Assembly: GCF_963082655.1 (NCBI RefSeq)
Contig: NC_081553.1
Location: 213,285,910 to 213,349,909 of the forward strand
Source of the DNA: Stomoxys calcitrans
Taxonomy: Eukaryota; Arthropoda; Insecta; Diptera; Muscidae
Direction: 5' to 3'
Length of the DNA stretch: 64,000 nucleotides
In this document: positions 23,601 to 33,460 of the stretch, in pieces
Layout: each line of letters opens with the position of its first letter
How positions within the stretch are numbered: the first letter of the stretch is position 1
Made by a program: the position numbers and the translations under genes
Notes under the pieces: model-generated
Told to the model about the DNA's origin: nothing
The model's input: the letters and a program-made list of their open reading frames with translations, nothing else
Databases searched by the model: none

Positions 23601-24409
23601 TGGCTTAAATTTTGCACGTAGTATTTTGGTATCAATTCCGACAACTGTGCCAAGTATGCTTTAAATAAATTGATAGCTTGATATAGCTGCCATATAAACC
23701 GACCTTGGGTTTTGATTTCTAGAGCTTCTAGAGGGAGCAATTCTTATCCGATTTGGCTGATACTTTCCATGAATTGTTCTAGTATGACTCCCAACAACTG
23801 TGCCAAGTATAGTCTAAATCAGTCCATAACCTAATATAGCCGCCATATGAACAGATCTCCCGATTAGACTTCTTGAGCCTCTAGAGGGCGTAATTGTTAT
23901 CCGATTTTGCTTAAATTTTGCACAACGGGTTTCGTTACGACTTCCAAGGGTATATAAGAATCGGCTCGGCCGATCTTAGCACGCTTTTAGTTATTTTTTA
24001 TTATAGTTTTTTTTTTTTTTTTTTTTTGATTAATTCTTTCATTTATTTCATTCTTAATAAGACATTGCCAAACCATTATTTATTTTGATTTCAAAATATG
24101 TCTTTTTTTTCATTGTAGGGTGAAGTATCCTACATTCGTGTTCGTGAAGATACCGGCGATGGTGACCGAGGTGCAGGTGGACGTGGTGGTGGAGGCGGTG
24201 GCGGTGACTTTGGAGGACGTGGCAGGTTAGTACAGGAATGAGCACTATTCCATGTATATTAAAACTGTATATAAATTAAAATTTATATGTTTTTGCTAAT
24301 TTACAGATCTCGCTCATTTTCACCACGCCCCCGCAGACGTGGTACTCCAACCTATTCACCAGTTAGACGACAAACATTCTCAAGGTCACGATCTCGTTCA
24401 AACTTTTAA
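17646..24409 (+). CDS. SF2: SF2 / SRSF1 splicing factor, four coding exons
   Basis: Coding exons are 17646-17809, 17892-18276, 24119-24225 and 24307-24409. All introns are GT-AG and the phases agree, giving 252 residues. The protein is a nuclear SR splicing factor: it binds exonic enhancers and helps define 5' and 3' splice sites. RRM1 starts with RNP2 IYVGNL (9-14) and has RNP1 GPPFAFVEF (43-51). A Gly/Arg hinge spans about 81-112. The second, pseudo-RRM carries the diagnostic SWQDLKD (132-138). A second Gly-rich stretch (about 196-219) precedes a short RS tail ending SRSRSRSNF. The start is certain because ATG precedes the conserved SR-family N-terminus. The RS domain is short, as I recall for the fly orthologue. 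Intron 1 is 82 bp, intron 3 is 81 bp, and intron 2 is swollen to 5842 bp by repeats. Confidence 0.96.
19235..19600 (+). repeat. Family Y repeat, copy 2, with a 15-bp triplication
   Basis: Carries TTTTTCGGTAATCAA, a TCCTTAAATTTCTGGTGATATTC block, and CAATGACCAGCCATAATAGGC, which matches CATTGACCAGACATGATAAGC near 16668. GATATTCATTCTCGT is repeated three times head to tail at about 19303-19350. Confidence 0.55.
19765..19945 (+). repeat. Family Y repeat, copy 3
   Basis: GCATTAGACACGCTAGAAACG, AAATCCATCTGTTGTCTGG and TTTCAATTTCTGGTGATAATT align in order with the copy at 16505-16700. Confidence 0.6.
19970..20205 (+). repeat. 25-bp AT minisatellite
   Basis: About nine near-identical units of TTAATTTTTTATTTATATTA plus TTTCT, period exactly 25 bp (starts at 20001, 20026 and onward). 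Two more units resume at 21850-21900 on the other side of the DINE-like element, so that element appears to have inserted into the array. Confidence 0.9.
20206..21849 (+). mobile_element. Near-complete DINE-1/Helentron-like element with 153-bp core tandem
   Basis: Runs from ATACCCTCCACCATAAGATG to the terminal AAGATTCGGCCCGGCCGAAC and TTAGCACGCTTTTACTTG. The 5' module carries CATAAAGTATATATATTCTTG and a (GTCY)n tract at about 20340-20380. The core has at least five units spaced exactly 153 bp apart (TAAACCGATC at 20511, 20664, 20817, 20970 and 21123) followed by more diverged ones. The palindrome GGCCCGGCCG and the CCATGGTGGAGGGTAT sequence, which mirrors the start, mark the 3' end. No protein is encoded; the element would depend on a Rep/helicase supplied in trans. 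Confidence 0.88.
21850..23332 (+). repeat. T/A-only low-complexity tract
   Basis: After two 25-bp units comes an 18-bp repeat (TAAATAATTTTTAATTTT, about 21905-22015). About 1.3 kb follows in which the plus strand is almost entirely T with scattered A and very rare C or G. Long open frames rich in Phe, Ile and Tyr through this tract are composition artefacts. In the SF2 pre-mRNA it would be a very long U-rich segment. Confidence 0.9.
23333..23990 (+). mobile_element. DINE-1-like element, shorter copy
   Basis: Starts ATACCCTCCACCATTGGATG, then CCCATAAAGTATATATATTC, a reduced GTCTGTCGG tract, and three core units with CATATAAACCGA and GAGCCTCTAGAGGGCG. It ends GAATCGGCTCGGCCGATCTTAG and CACGCTTTTAG. 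It lies about 130 bp upstream of SF2 exon 3. Confidence 0.85.
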
Positions 24410-26683
24410 TTTATCCAAACAAAAGAAAACAAGCATAACTAAAAAACAAAAACGAAAAACAATTTAAATGGAGAGAAAAATTTTGAAAACCAAAACTCAA
24501 TTGATTATTACAAGCATACAACAGAGCAAAAATTTTTTCCTGACAAAACCAAAATATGTAGCAAAACTACAAACTATTCCAAAAGAAATACCATAAGAGA
24601 TAGAAGAAACATCCATCATCTATCATCCGTTAGAGGCATGATGGATTGAAATGGGTTTAAAATTCTCCTAAATCAAAACTTGAGCAAATTTCTGTTTCTA
24701 TATTGTAATTATAATTTCAATTTTTTTACTTTGGTTTGTTTTTTTTTTTTTTTTATATAAGTTTCCTTAGTCTCTCTATCAATCTTCTACAACTGTCCAT
24801 TTTTTAAATTTTAACAAAAAGTACAAGACAAACAAAAGCAAAAAACAAAAATATGAAAAGGAAACATAACTCTTAGTACAAGTTTGGGGAGAAAAATCAA
24901 GGCTCAATGTGTATGACGATTATGAAGCGTTACACCGTGAGAAGAAATATGACCCTTTTCGAAAATTGTTTATGATTTAAATATTAAATTTCGCCAACAT
25001 TCCTTGATTTTTAACCTTATAACTTATATTTTTATTTTTTTTTTTTAATTTTTTGTTAAACTGACCCCCCCAACCAACCAACCATTCGAAACCAAATCCT
25101 TATAAACTTCTTCAAATGTAAATAAGTTTAACAAGATTTTTTTTAAACCAAACTATTCAAAGATTGTGCATTATTCTTTGATACCATCTACTTTATTTTA
25201 TGCGTACGGCCCTTAGGGAGTTTCAAATATTTTAAAATTTATGATTTGCTTTAAAAAAAAAGCCTGTGGAAAATCAAGAAAATTCTATCACTCTTGAATT
25301 TTCTATGGCTTTGCTTTTTAGAATCCTTCCTTTACAATCTAACCCCCCTTTATCCTGCTATAATCTCATAATAGTGTAGGTTTTTCAACTCACTCCACCA
25401 CTCACTCATCCAAACTATCACATCTATAAAACCAACCACATCCAAACAAACTACATTTAAAATTTACAAAAAAAAAAACACAAATTGTTTATAACTTTTT
25501 TATTAATACAAATTTTCTTAATTTTTCTTCTCTTTCCTCTTCAAAACGGAATGGATTTGGATTGGAGGGAAGGAGTGAATAAAGGAAAGGAAGGAAGGAA
25601 AGGAGGGTTATGAACATGAATAAAAAAGGATTTTATAAGGAATTGAGTTTTGTAAAGGAAAAAGGAGGAGGAATGGATTAAAACGAGAATATGGGAAAAA
25701 GGATTCGAAAGGATACCTCGATGGATTTGGAGAAATGCTTCATAAAAATTTATTAAAAGAAAAGGAATTGACAAATATGGAATTTCTTCTGCAGGATATT
25801 ATTTTTCATGTTAAACAAACAAACAAAGACCTTAAGCCATGGATTTGATTGCCAAGAATTTGTTGGAAAATTTTATGAATTCTAACAAATTTTTGGTAAT
25901 TATCCATTAGCACCAAGTCTGAGCACCTCACATCAAGGATTAAGCCCCAACGCTAGGATTTCTCAAAGGAAACGTCATAGTTCTTAAAAAAAATTACATT
26001 TGCTATTAGGACAACGAGGGAGGATTTTTGTAATGCCTGAAATACAAAAACAAAAATGGATTTCCTCTAAAAAAACAACAATTGGATCATATAATTTTTC
26101 ATAAATCTATTTTCGCTGTTGGCGTTAATCATTATTTTAAGCTACGCAAGATCAAAGGATAATGCAGAGATCAAGGACCCTTCATTCTTCGACAGCCACC
26201 CCCTGCTGCTTCTACTTCTTCTTCTTCTTATAACTCTTACTAAAGCCTGTTCTCTTCAAAATGTCTCAAAGAAAGAATGGATCGCTTCGTCGAAATCAAT
26301 CAATGGTCTCTGCATGTCTTACCAAGTCTTTGCCTAGTATATGGATTCTTCTTTTTCTTAATCTGGACCAAAAAAAACCAAACCCCCTTACAAACACATC
26401 ACAAACAAAACTTTTTGGATCTTTTGGGATACGCTCAAATTGTTTGAAAAAATAATTCCATATTCCAATTGAATAAACCGGAAAGTAACCTTCGCGCGAC
26501 GGACCTCTAATGATTGTGCCCGTGCATCGTAGGACAGAGACTTCGAATCAAATCAAAATAGGAACTCCTAAATTAAAATCTCCCATTTCTCTGGATTCTA
26601 TTCGGTATGTTTAAAAATTAAAATGAATTATTTTTTTCCCTCATATATAGATTTAAGCATTACAGTTTATAGCGTTAACATAT

Positions 26684-26714
<31 letters not shown>

Positions 26715-26980
26715 TAATAATGAGTATAGTATACCATAACAATTTTATCAATTAACTTCACAATTTGCAATTTTAAGAATAACGAATAAAATCAACTTCT
26801 TAATAAAAACAACAGCAATGCAGATAAGATATTGTTTCTTGGGAAGGCATGCATAACACGACACAGCAGTAAGTTGTCTTTCGCCAAGGAAAGTCCTCCA
26901 ATGTGGGAAAATTGATCAAAAGCAAATTTTTGCCTTGACAACTTTCCAACGGGTAGATCTTCAATATCACCACTAAGGAT
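24410..26980 (+). other. SF2 3' UTR and AT-rich downstream flank
   Basis: Follows the SF2 stop. A-rich and T-rich runs alternate, with candidate poly(A) signals at 24984 (ATTAAA) and 25578-25583 (AATAAA); the true 3' end cannot be chosen. A polypurine stretch lies at 25545-25720. No further coding exon was recognised. Confidence 0.45.
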
Positions 26981-26989
26981 ACGAACACG

Positions 26990-28370
26990 TATCCTTAAAA
27001 TGGGCAGAGTGATCCCGCTGCTGAAGCCTGGAAAGGACCCGAGTTTGGGGGAGGCGTACAGATCGATCTCCCTTCTCTCACCAGTAGCAAAAACGCTTGA
27101 GGCATTACTCCTCCCGAGCCTCATAGGAGAATTTCCATTCCATTCCATTGCATCAACATGTATTTTGAAGACTGCATAGCACAACAACAGCTTTGCGTGC
27201 CATCACCGCACACATTTGCCGTGGTTTCAATCAGCCCAGGCCATGTGATAGTACGGTCCTCGTGGCACTGGATCGAAGGCATTCGACACGATCAGTCATG
27301 CCAAACTTTTTGAGGACATCGCCAACACCTTCCTCCAGCCAGGCCTGAAACGCTGGTTCACGAATTATCTGTGTGGTCTCCAGTCATTTGTGGAATTTGG
27401 GGATAAGAAGTTGAAGCACCCTAGTGTGAAACAGGATGTTCCCCAAGGTGGGGTGATATCTACGGCACTGTTTAACCTCTACCTATCCTCCATTCCACCC
27501 CCTCCAGATGGCATAGAGATCGTATCATATGCGGAAAATTGTACGATCATGGCATCAGGCCCCCATCCATTGTTGACATCTGCGATAGGTTGAACGTCTA
27601 CCTTAACGAACTTGCCTCATATTTCGCTGCAAGAAATCTGTTGCATATCTGCCACCAAATCTTCAGCCACATTGTTCACTACAAATACGCGTGAGGTGAT
27701 TACAGAGCTGACTGGGGAAGGTCGATGGAGAAATGATTCCGACCATCCGACCAAAATACAATACTTGGCATCACATTTGACAGCTCTTAAACATTCTCCC
27801 CACATGCAACAGCAATTTGCGATAAACTCAAAAGTAGAAACAAGGACCTCAAGCCACTTGCTGGCAGCACTTGGGGTGCAGACAAAGAAACCTTGCTGAC
27901 CACGTACAAAGCAATTGGCCGGTCTGTGGTAAGTTATGCAGTGTCAGTGTGGTCTCGACATTGGACACGCAATGAAATAATATTCAGATCTTTCAGAATG
28001 CTTCTCTTCGAACTGCGACGACTTGTCTCCTCTGTTCTCACGTGGAACACCTCCATCAGGAGACAAAGATCCTACTCTGGGCTGTTATCCCAGAAACCAT
28101 ACAAACCACCACCACCATCCCTGCATCTGAAAAAATTGACCTCCCCTGCCAAAGTAGTTCTGGCTCAATTACGATCCGGCAGATGCAGCCGCCTCATCTC
28201 CTACAGAGCAAGCATTGATGTCAACGTGCTGGATGGGTGTTCTGATTGTGACCTGGCATCACACGACACACGTTGCCTGTTTAAATGCCCAGCCAGTCCC
28301 ACTCGACTTAGAGCCAGATCCCTCTGGACGCACCCCAACTGAGTCGCAGAGTTCCTGCATATTCAACTGA
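26990..28370 (+). pseudogene. Degenerate Jockey-clade LINE ORF2 (RT to C-terminus)
   Basis: The plus strand gives the RT in shifting frames. KMGRVIPLLKPGKDPSLGEAY and SISLLSPVAKTLEALLLPSL lie near 27000-27120. At 27301-27593 come FVEFGDKKLKHPSVKQDVPQ with GGVIS and then IEIVSYAENCTIMASGPHP, where the catalytic YADD box has become YAEN. Next are the DICDRLNVYLNELASYFAARN block and LLTTYKAIGRSVVSYAVSVW. The 149-codon open stretch 27893-28342 covers the post-RT region. Several frameshifts and a lost catalytic aspartate make it inactive. Confidence 0.85.
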
Positions 28371-28427
28371 ATAGGCGAAGGAAAGATAGGACACAACACA
28401 CTGCTGCAACAATAACAGCGTAAATGA

Positions 28428-29150
28428 CTATTCTCGCACCCTCCTGCTAGGGAAATGACCATGACCAGGATGACCATATGTTCCCTTCGAGCATTAGGGA
28501 GTTAATGGGATCTTCTTCAAGTATAGAACTTTACCCGCTCCCTCCTGCTGCAGATGATATCGATACTCTACTATAAAAGTGTCCGCCTCACGTCAGGGTA
28601 TTATACTACCAGGTGCCAATTGACGTTCCATGGTTGTGTACAACTTGGGCACCTCAGCTATTAATAGGCGGTTTTTGTCAAGTCCTTGCCGCGATGCCTG
28701 GGGATAAGAAGCGATGGACTTTCGAAATAGCAATTTACTCCCTAACGTGTCTGCAGTATGTCCGTCTTATAGTGTGAATTCGTCTTCCCTCGATACCGCA
28801 ATGGGTGAAACTCAGGGAGCAAAGTCACCCATAAATTACTGAGAATCAGAATAGGAAGCTAGCCGCGCTATACAGCGAGCGAGAAAGTCATCTGAGAGAG
28901 ATGGCAAATAATGGACTGTATATTGGACTTATTCAGGAGTGTTCCTGCAGGTTTGATGGCAGATCTGACCTTGTCTGAAGAGAATCTGGTGGTCACAGTG
29001 ATTCCAATCGCCCCCTCGGAAAAGTCATGACCAAAGCATTAAACAAGGCAGGAACCTGAATATCAGCTGAATACACGACACCGCGCCAGCGCATACTCCA
29101 TCTCGGATGGGGTCGACAACTGACCAAAAGGCAACCAGGCGATCGGAAGG
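28428..29150. other. Repeat-derived stretch, mostly unassigned
   Basis: 28428-28520 (CTATTCTCGC, CCTCCTGCTAGGGAAATGACC, GACCATATGTTCCCTTCGA) is similar to 35183-35260, so it belongs to a repeat adjoining family X. The rest (28520-29150) shows no recognised gene or repeat. Confidence 0.4.
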
Positions 29151-29154
29151 CGTA

Positions 29155-29550
29155 GGACTCAGGCCTCAACAGGCGGGTGCGCTTGTTGCTGTAGCAGTGT
29201 GTAGCCTCTCACTGAGACTCACTACTTGAAACCGCACCGCTGATTATCCACGACTGTAATCGCAGCTACTCGGTATGGAATATTCCACCATACGCAACCT
29301 GTGGACTCGACCGGTAGCTATAAGCTGAGCTTCTCGTGATAACGATGAACACCCCAAAGCCGTAGACTAAGGCCTCAACAGGCGGGTGCGTTTGTTGTTG
29401 TAGCAGTGTGTAGCCTCTCACTGAGATTCACCACTCGATACCGCACTGCTGGAATGGAATATTCCACCATACGCAACCTGTGGACTCGCCCGGTAGCTCT
29501 TAGCTGAGCTTCTCGTAAAAACAATGAACACCCCAAAGATCGGAGCTCAT
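29155..29550 (+). repeat. Family X, two partial copies in tandem
   Basis: GGCCTCAACAGGCGGGTGCG, TTGTTGTAGCAGTGTGTAGCC, TCTCACTGAGA, GGAATATTCCACCATACGC and AACCTGTGGACTCG occur twice, around 29162-29350 and 29371-29540. Units are about 200 bp apart, and the second copy lacks the ATTATCCACGACTGTAATCG block. Confidence 0.75.
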
Positions 29551-29589
29551 AATTCCAGCCTGTGTGGTGCTCATAGTTAGTTTCACACT

Positions 29590-29910
29590 AACCGGCCAAT
29601 GCAGCCAAAGCTTCAGCGCTGCCGGCATATGATTTGAGACTTCTGTCTACGTCACGAATTGCTGTACCATATTCAGAGGACTTGCTAAGGCTGTCAAATG
29701 TAACACCATTTTTTAGATTGTTGGTGGTCGGTATTGTAGCGTCATCGGCTCTCACTTCCAACTAGGTTAGAAAGGTGTAATGCCTCAAGTGTCCTGGCTG
29801 CTGGATCTATAAAAGGAATCATTCTGTGCGATTCTTCCTTGCTCGAGTCATTTCTAGTGTTCAGTAGCAAAATTAGTCTGCCGATATTCCAGACATCGGG
29901 AACTATAAGA
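29590..29910 (-). pseudogene. Jockey-type LINE fragments, minus strand
   Basis: The minus strand of 29840-29910 reads as a weak IGRLILLLNTRNDSSKEESH copy of the GRVIPLLKP.KDPS.GESYR motif seen at 27000 and 31640. Minus-strand 29620-29750 reads ADDATIPTTNNLKNGVTFDS, the post-RT segment. The order implies a large internal deletion. Confidence 0.6.
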
Positions 29911-30560
29911 ATGCTCGGAGACTCTTTAATGATCTTGGGTCAAGTACTCGACTTCCGGTATATACAGTTTCTAAGATTCTCCCGGGGCCTAGGCTTTGGA
30001 AGACTCAGAGCTACGTTTGACATTTGTAACTTCGTCCACGGTAACATTTTGATAATTGTCATTTGCTCGGACACGCCTTTTCACCGTACCACTGCTAGAA
30101 TGCTCAATAAATTGAAGGTAGGATAACCTGGCGAATCATTTTGGATAAGTCAATGCCAGTACGCCACAATTGAGAGAGGTCCTGCTGTCGTTGCTGGAGC
30201 CACAAACTTCAATGTCGGGGTAGCGCTCCTTGCCATATTCCGGTTGTGGTTATTCTAGTGCATAAATCCTACCGCTGGAGAGACGACTGAGGTCCAATCA
30301 TGCTAGCGACTTAATAGTAGACCACAATACTTCAAGTGCTACGGACATAATTTCCGCTTATGTTCATAGAAAAACCATTTGATTTTCCGATTCATTTCTC
30401 AGATTCTGGAGCCAGCAGGTCCAGAGCAACGAAACCCATCATGTTCGTATGCTAGTTAGGCTGGCAAATCGGCTGGTATGCAACGAGTTGCTGCTGCGCT
30501 TAGTGGCACCACATGGTAGAGAAGTTTTAGCATAGTAGGATAACTCTCAAATGTAGCCAG
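29911..30560. other. Unassigned stretch
   Basis: No gene was recognised. An open stretch at 29839-30126 has no identifiable motif and overlaps LINE remnant in antisense at its start. Confidence 0.35.
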
Positions 30561-30589
30561 CATTAGTAAAGGGAAAACCTCCACTGAAA

Positions 30590-30685
30590 TTTTTTTCTGA
30601 TGTTCACGCCGCGATTTGTACCCAGGCGTTCGGCGTCATAGGCAGACATGCTAACCTCTTCGCCACGGTGGCCTCTAAGGCTAAG
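30590..30685 (-). mobile_element. tRNA-derived SINE head, minus strand
   Basis: In reverse complement it reads TGGCGAAGAGGTTAGCATG (box-A-like) and GGGTACAAATCGCGGCG (degenerate box B) at tRNA-like spacing. The leading CTTAGAGGCCACCG resembles an acceptor strand. It resembles the head of the element at 62440-62515, so this is a truncated SINE and not a functional tRNA gene. Confidence 0.55.
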
Positions 30686-30689
30686 TACG

Positions 30690-31510
30690 TGGGTGCTGTT
30701 CTTGATCACAAGTTGAACTGGAAAAGGAACGTTGTGGAGAGAGTTTAATGGGGGATGTGCTCTAGTCGGAACTCTATAGGAAGGATTTGGCAACTTAGAC
30801 TAGGATCGGTCCACTACTGGGGCGTGAGACCTCTGCTCTTAAACAGGGCATTCACGGCAATGGGGGGATTGCCCTTAGTCAAAAGGAGTCGGAAACATGG
30901 CGCTAATCGGATTTCGGGTATTCGTTTGTTCTTTGCAAGGACTCTGGGGCGTGAGACCTCTGCTCTTAAACAGGGCATTCATGGCAATGGGGATCATCGG
31001 ATTTCGGGTATTCGTTTGTTTTTGGAAGGACGCTGTTGTTGTAGCAGTGTGTTGTACATTGAGGCAACAGCCCTTGCCGATGAAAGACTTAATCTGGTAC
31101 AACCGGCTGCCATAGGATTGAATCCCGCTGTTGTGGCACCACTACGTGGCTTAGGCGAGGCGACGGACTATGTTTTGGGCAGATCATGGTTCGATGGCGA
31201 CCAGTGTTTGTCCTACTGGAGGGAGAGTATTGGGCTGAAGGCATCCCCCCATTCTCGGATCCCTCTGTTTACACATACGGGTCCAAGCTGGATGGGGGCT
31301 CCGAGACGGGTTTTTGTTGAGGATTAGGAGCTTTCACAGATTTATGACCAGTTGCAGCGTCCTACAGGCTGAAGTTTTGGCGATACTTATGGCCTTGAAT
31401 GTGATCCTGAATCAGGCGCGTCGTCCCTTTCAGACTGCCTCGATTTATGTAGACAGTTAGGCGGCGCTGAAGGCCCTGGCTACGGCTCACTTGAGGTCGA
31501 TGATTTTCGG
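30690..31510 (+). pseudogene. LINE fragment with RNase H domain
   Basis: 30690-30800 reads KYVGAVLDHKLNWKRNV with a CSSRNSIGRIW continuation, the segment after the RT. Near 31280-31330 comes a degenerate RNase H start (a YGSKLDGGS-like block, then VED). At 31345-31500, in another frame, are the rest of RNase H: CSVLQAEVLAILMALNVI and IYVDS-stop-AALKALATAHL, with the ExxA and DS motifs. LINEs of the I, LOA and R1 groups carry this domain. Frameshifts and stops make it dead. An internal duplication is noted in the findings. Confidence 0.75.
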
Positions 31511-31514
31511 GTGA

Positions 31515-31800
31515 CCGTATTCGAGGTTCGGAAGGAGTAGTGCCTTAAGCGTCTTGACTACTGGGGAGAGAAGGAAGATCCGTCTGTACGATTCCCTCTT
31601 GCTCGGGTCCTTTTCAGGTTTCAGTAGCGGGATCACTCTGCCCATCCTCCAGACATGCTTTTCATTAATTACAAAGTATGGTTTCTCAACTTTCGATCGA
31701 AGACAACCATGTGGCCTTGAGAATTTTACGACGTTGAAATGTGGTGCCGCTAACCACCATACTTTTTCCACGGCGAAGTCTGTCAGTCTCAAACCTTTAT
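31515..31800 (-). pseudogene. Jockey-type LINE RT fragment, minus strand
   Basis: The minus-strand open stretch (31487-31792) contains VWRMGRVIPLLKPEKDPSKR, ESYRRIFLLSPVVKTLKALL and LPNLEYG, the same RT block as at 27000-27120. The preceding part (FAVEKVWWLAAPHFNVVKF) is the matching upstream region. It meets the RNase H LINE above tail to tail. Confidence 0.8.
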
Positions 31801-31886
31801 GGGAGGTTATCTTGTGGAGACTAAATCTTGCGACCGTTAGATATTTTCTCTTCCTATCTTGGCATTAAAGTCTTCTGGCACTATTA

Positions 31887-32123
31887 TTGGGTTGCCCAAA
31901 AAGTAATTGCGGATTTTTTAAAAGAAAGTAAATGCTTTTTTAATAAAACTTAGAATGAACTTTAATCAAATATACTTTTTTTACACTTTTTTTCTAAAGC
32001 GAGCTAAAAGTATCAGCTGATAACTGACAGAAGAAAGAATGCAATTACAGAGTCACAAGCTGCGAAAAAATTTGTCAACGCCGACTATATGAAAAATCCG
32101 CAATTACTTTTTGGGCAACCCAA
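31887..32123 (-). mobile_element. Mariner MITE, copy 1
   Basis: 237 bp between terminal inverted repeats TTGGGTTGCCCAAAAAGTAA and its complement, with TA on the left. The right flank reads CA instead of TA. Internally it is the two ends of the mariner at 41787 joined with the transposase removed. Its 3' end is included in a local tandem duplication. Confidence 0.9.
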
Positions 32124-32397
32124 CATATTGTCATGTGTGCTCAAACGTTGTCTCTTTGGCATGTTCATCCTTGGATTCTGTCGGGACTTGGAAACAGCCA
32201 AGATTGACATAAATAATTTGCGAAAAAATTTGTCAACGCCGCGAAAAAATTTGAAAAATCCGCAATTACTTTTTGGGCAACCCAATATAATGTCATATGT
32301 GCTCAAACGTTGTCTCTCGGCGCTTACAAGATATATCCTTGGCATGTTCATCCTTGGATTCTTTCGGGACATAGACAAGATTGACATAAAGGATTTT
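32063..32397 (+). repeat. Tandem duplication joining MITE end and flanking DNA
   Basis: Units 32063-32219 and 32220-32397 both contain GCGAAAAAATTTGTCAACGCC, TCCGCAATTACTTTTTGGGC, GTGCTCAAACGTTGTCTC, GGCATGTTCATCCTTGGATTC and AAGATTGACATAAA. The second copy carries a small insertion (CGGCGCTTACAAGATATATC). Confidence 0.9.
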
Positions 32398-32399
32398 GA

Positions 32400-32840
32400 C
32401 TTTATACGGATTGTGGCTAGTCTCTCATCCACCGGAGAGAATCGGTCCAAAGGTCCGATCGCCGCGGGACGATCGGCGAGGTGGCCACATTTTCATGTGT
32501 TGGTGGCCATCCTCGTCAAGTTCCTGTGTAAGCAAGCTCGTTCTGGCCCAATGGACCGACCGCAGCGGGACAGAGTGGGTATTTGTTATTTAAAGCCACC
32601 AAAAACTCGCCTTGTCATGTCGAGCATCACAGGCACTCAGTATTTGTGCAAAAGCCGGTGCCCCCCGAGCTCTCACTAAGACTGTCCGCTCGATACCGCT
32701 GACTGTCCACGACTGCCGTTGCAGCTCTGCGTATGGAGCATTCCATTACACGCAACCTGTGGACGCGCCAAGTAGCTCGCAGCCAAGCTTCTCGTAAGAG
32801 CAAAGAACTCGTGCCGGGATGGCTGTGTCTCGGTCTCGAT
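32400..32840 (+). repeat. Family X, longest forward copy
   Basis: Contains AGTCTCTCATCCACCGG, GGCGAGGTGGCCACATTTTC, GTGGCCATCCTCGTCAAGTTC, AAAGCCACCAAAAACTCGCC, GGCACTCAGTATTTGTGC, GCTCTCACTAAGACTGTC, GAGCATTCCATTACACGC and AGCCAAGCTTCTCGTAAGAG. The other copies match sub-blocks of this order. Confidence 0.7.
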
Positions 32841-33280
32841 ACCAGGTAGTCCATAATGGAAATGTCAGCATTGCTTTCAGAATTTTTCCTAGTCTAATCG
32901 CAACCCCGGCTACTCAGTTCCTTATTGCCTGCATATTGAGCATCGCCTCCAGCATAAGGTGTACATAGTTCGACCTAACCAGACAGCAACGATTTTAGCA
33001 TTTTGGTTAAGTTTTTGTGGCTCTCTATGACCGAGTGCGCTCTTTTCAATTACTCTTAGATAAGCGGAGCCCATTTTCATTACCATCAACAAAAGAAACA
33101 CAAAATCTTAGCCATCAACAAGTAACTACAAGTAAGTGCTGTTTAAAAAATCTTTTTTCTATCCATGGTGGATAGAATCATATTATTATTTGTATAATTT
33201 GAATTCGCATATATTAATAGCGGGGAGTAATCTACATACATGAGCTATTATCGCACTCTTTTGATAACGCAAGAAATTGG
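32841..33280. other. Upstream region of the first oxidase exon
   Basis: No coding sequence. The right part becomes AT-rich and leads into a TATA-like element; it presumably holds the promoter of the first 5' exon. Confidence 0.4.
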
Positions 33281-33284
33281 CCGG

Positions 33285-33292
33285 TATATAAA
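33285..33292 (+). promoter_or_regulatory. Candidate TATA box for the first oxidase exon
   Basis: TATATAAA lies 176 bp before the ATG at 33461. No clear initiator was found 28-32 bp downstream, so the start site is unassigned and the call is tentative. Confidence 0.4.
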
Positions 33293-33460
33293 CAAGTTTA
33301 TAATCAAAATCCAAAGAGCAATGATTGGAGCAGCACTGCTTAACTAGCAAAACGCAGTAGTCGTGTGTGGAAAGTGGAACCGTAAACAACGCAGCTTTGG
33401 AGAAAACTGAAAAGAATTTGCAAAACAAGATATCGACCCGCAGAGCAAACAACTACAACT

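Larger units (their letters stand above)
18277..24118 (+). other. Repeat-inflated intron 2 of SF2
   Basis: Donor GTAAGTG follows codon GAG at 18276. The acceptor is a T-rich tract ending CATTGTAG at 24118. Inside are two family Y repeats, two DINE-like elements in the gene's orientation, a 25-bp minisatellite and a T/A-only tract longer than 1 kb. The stretch 18300-19230 shows no recognised feature. Confidence 0.9.
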
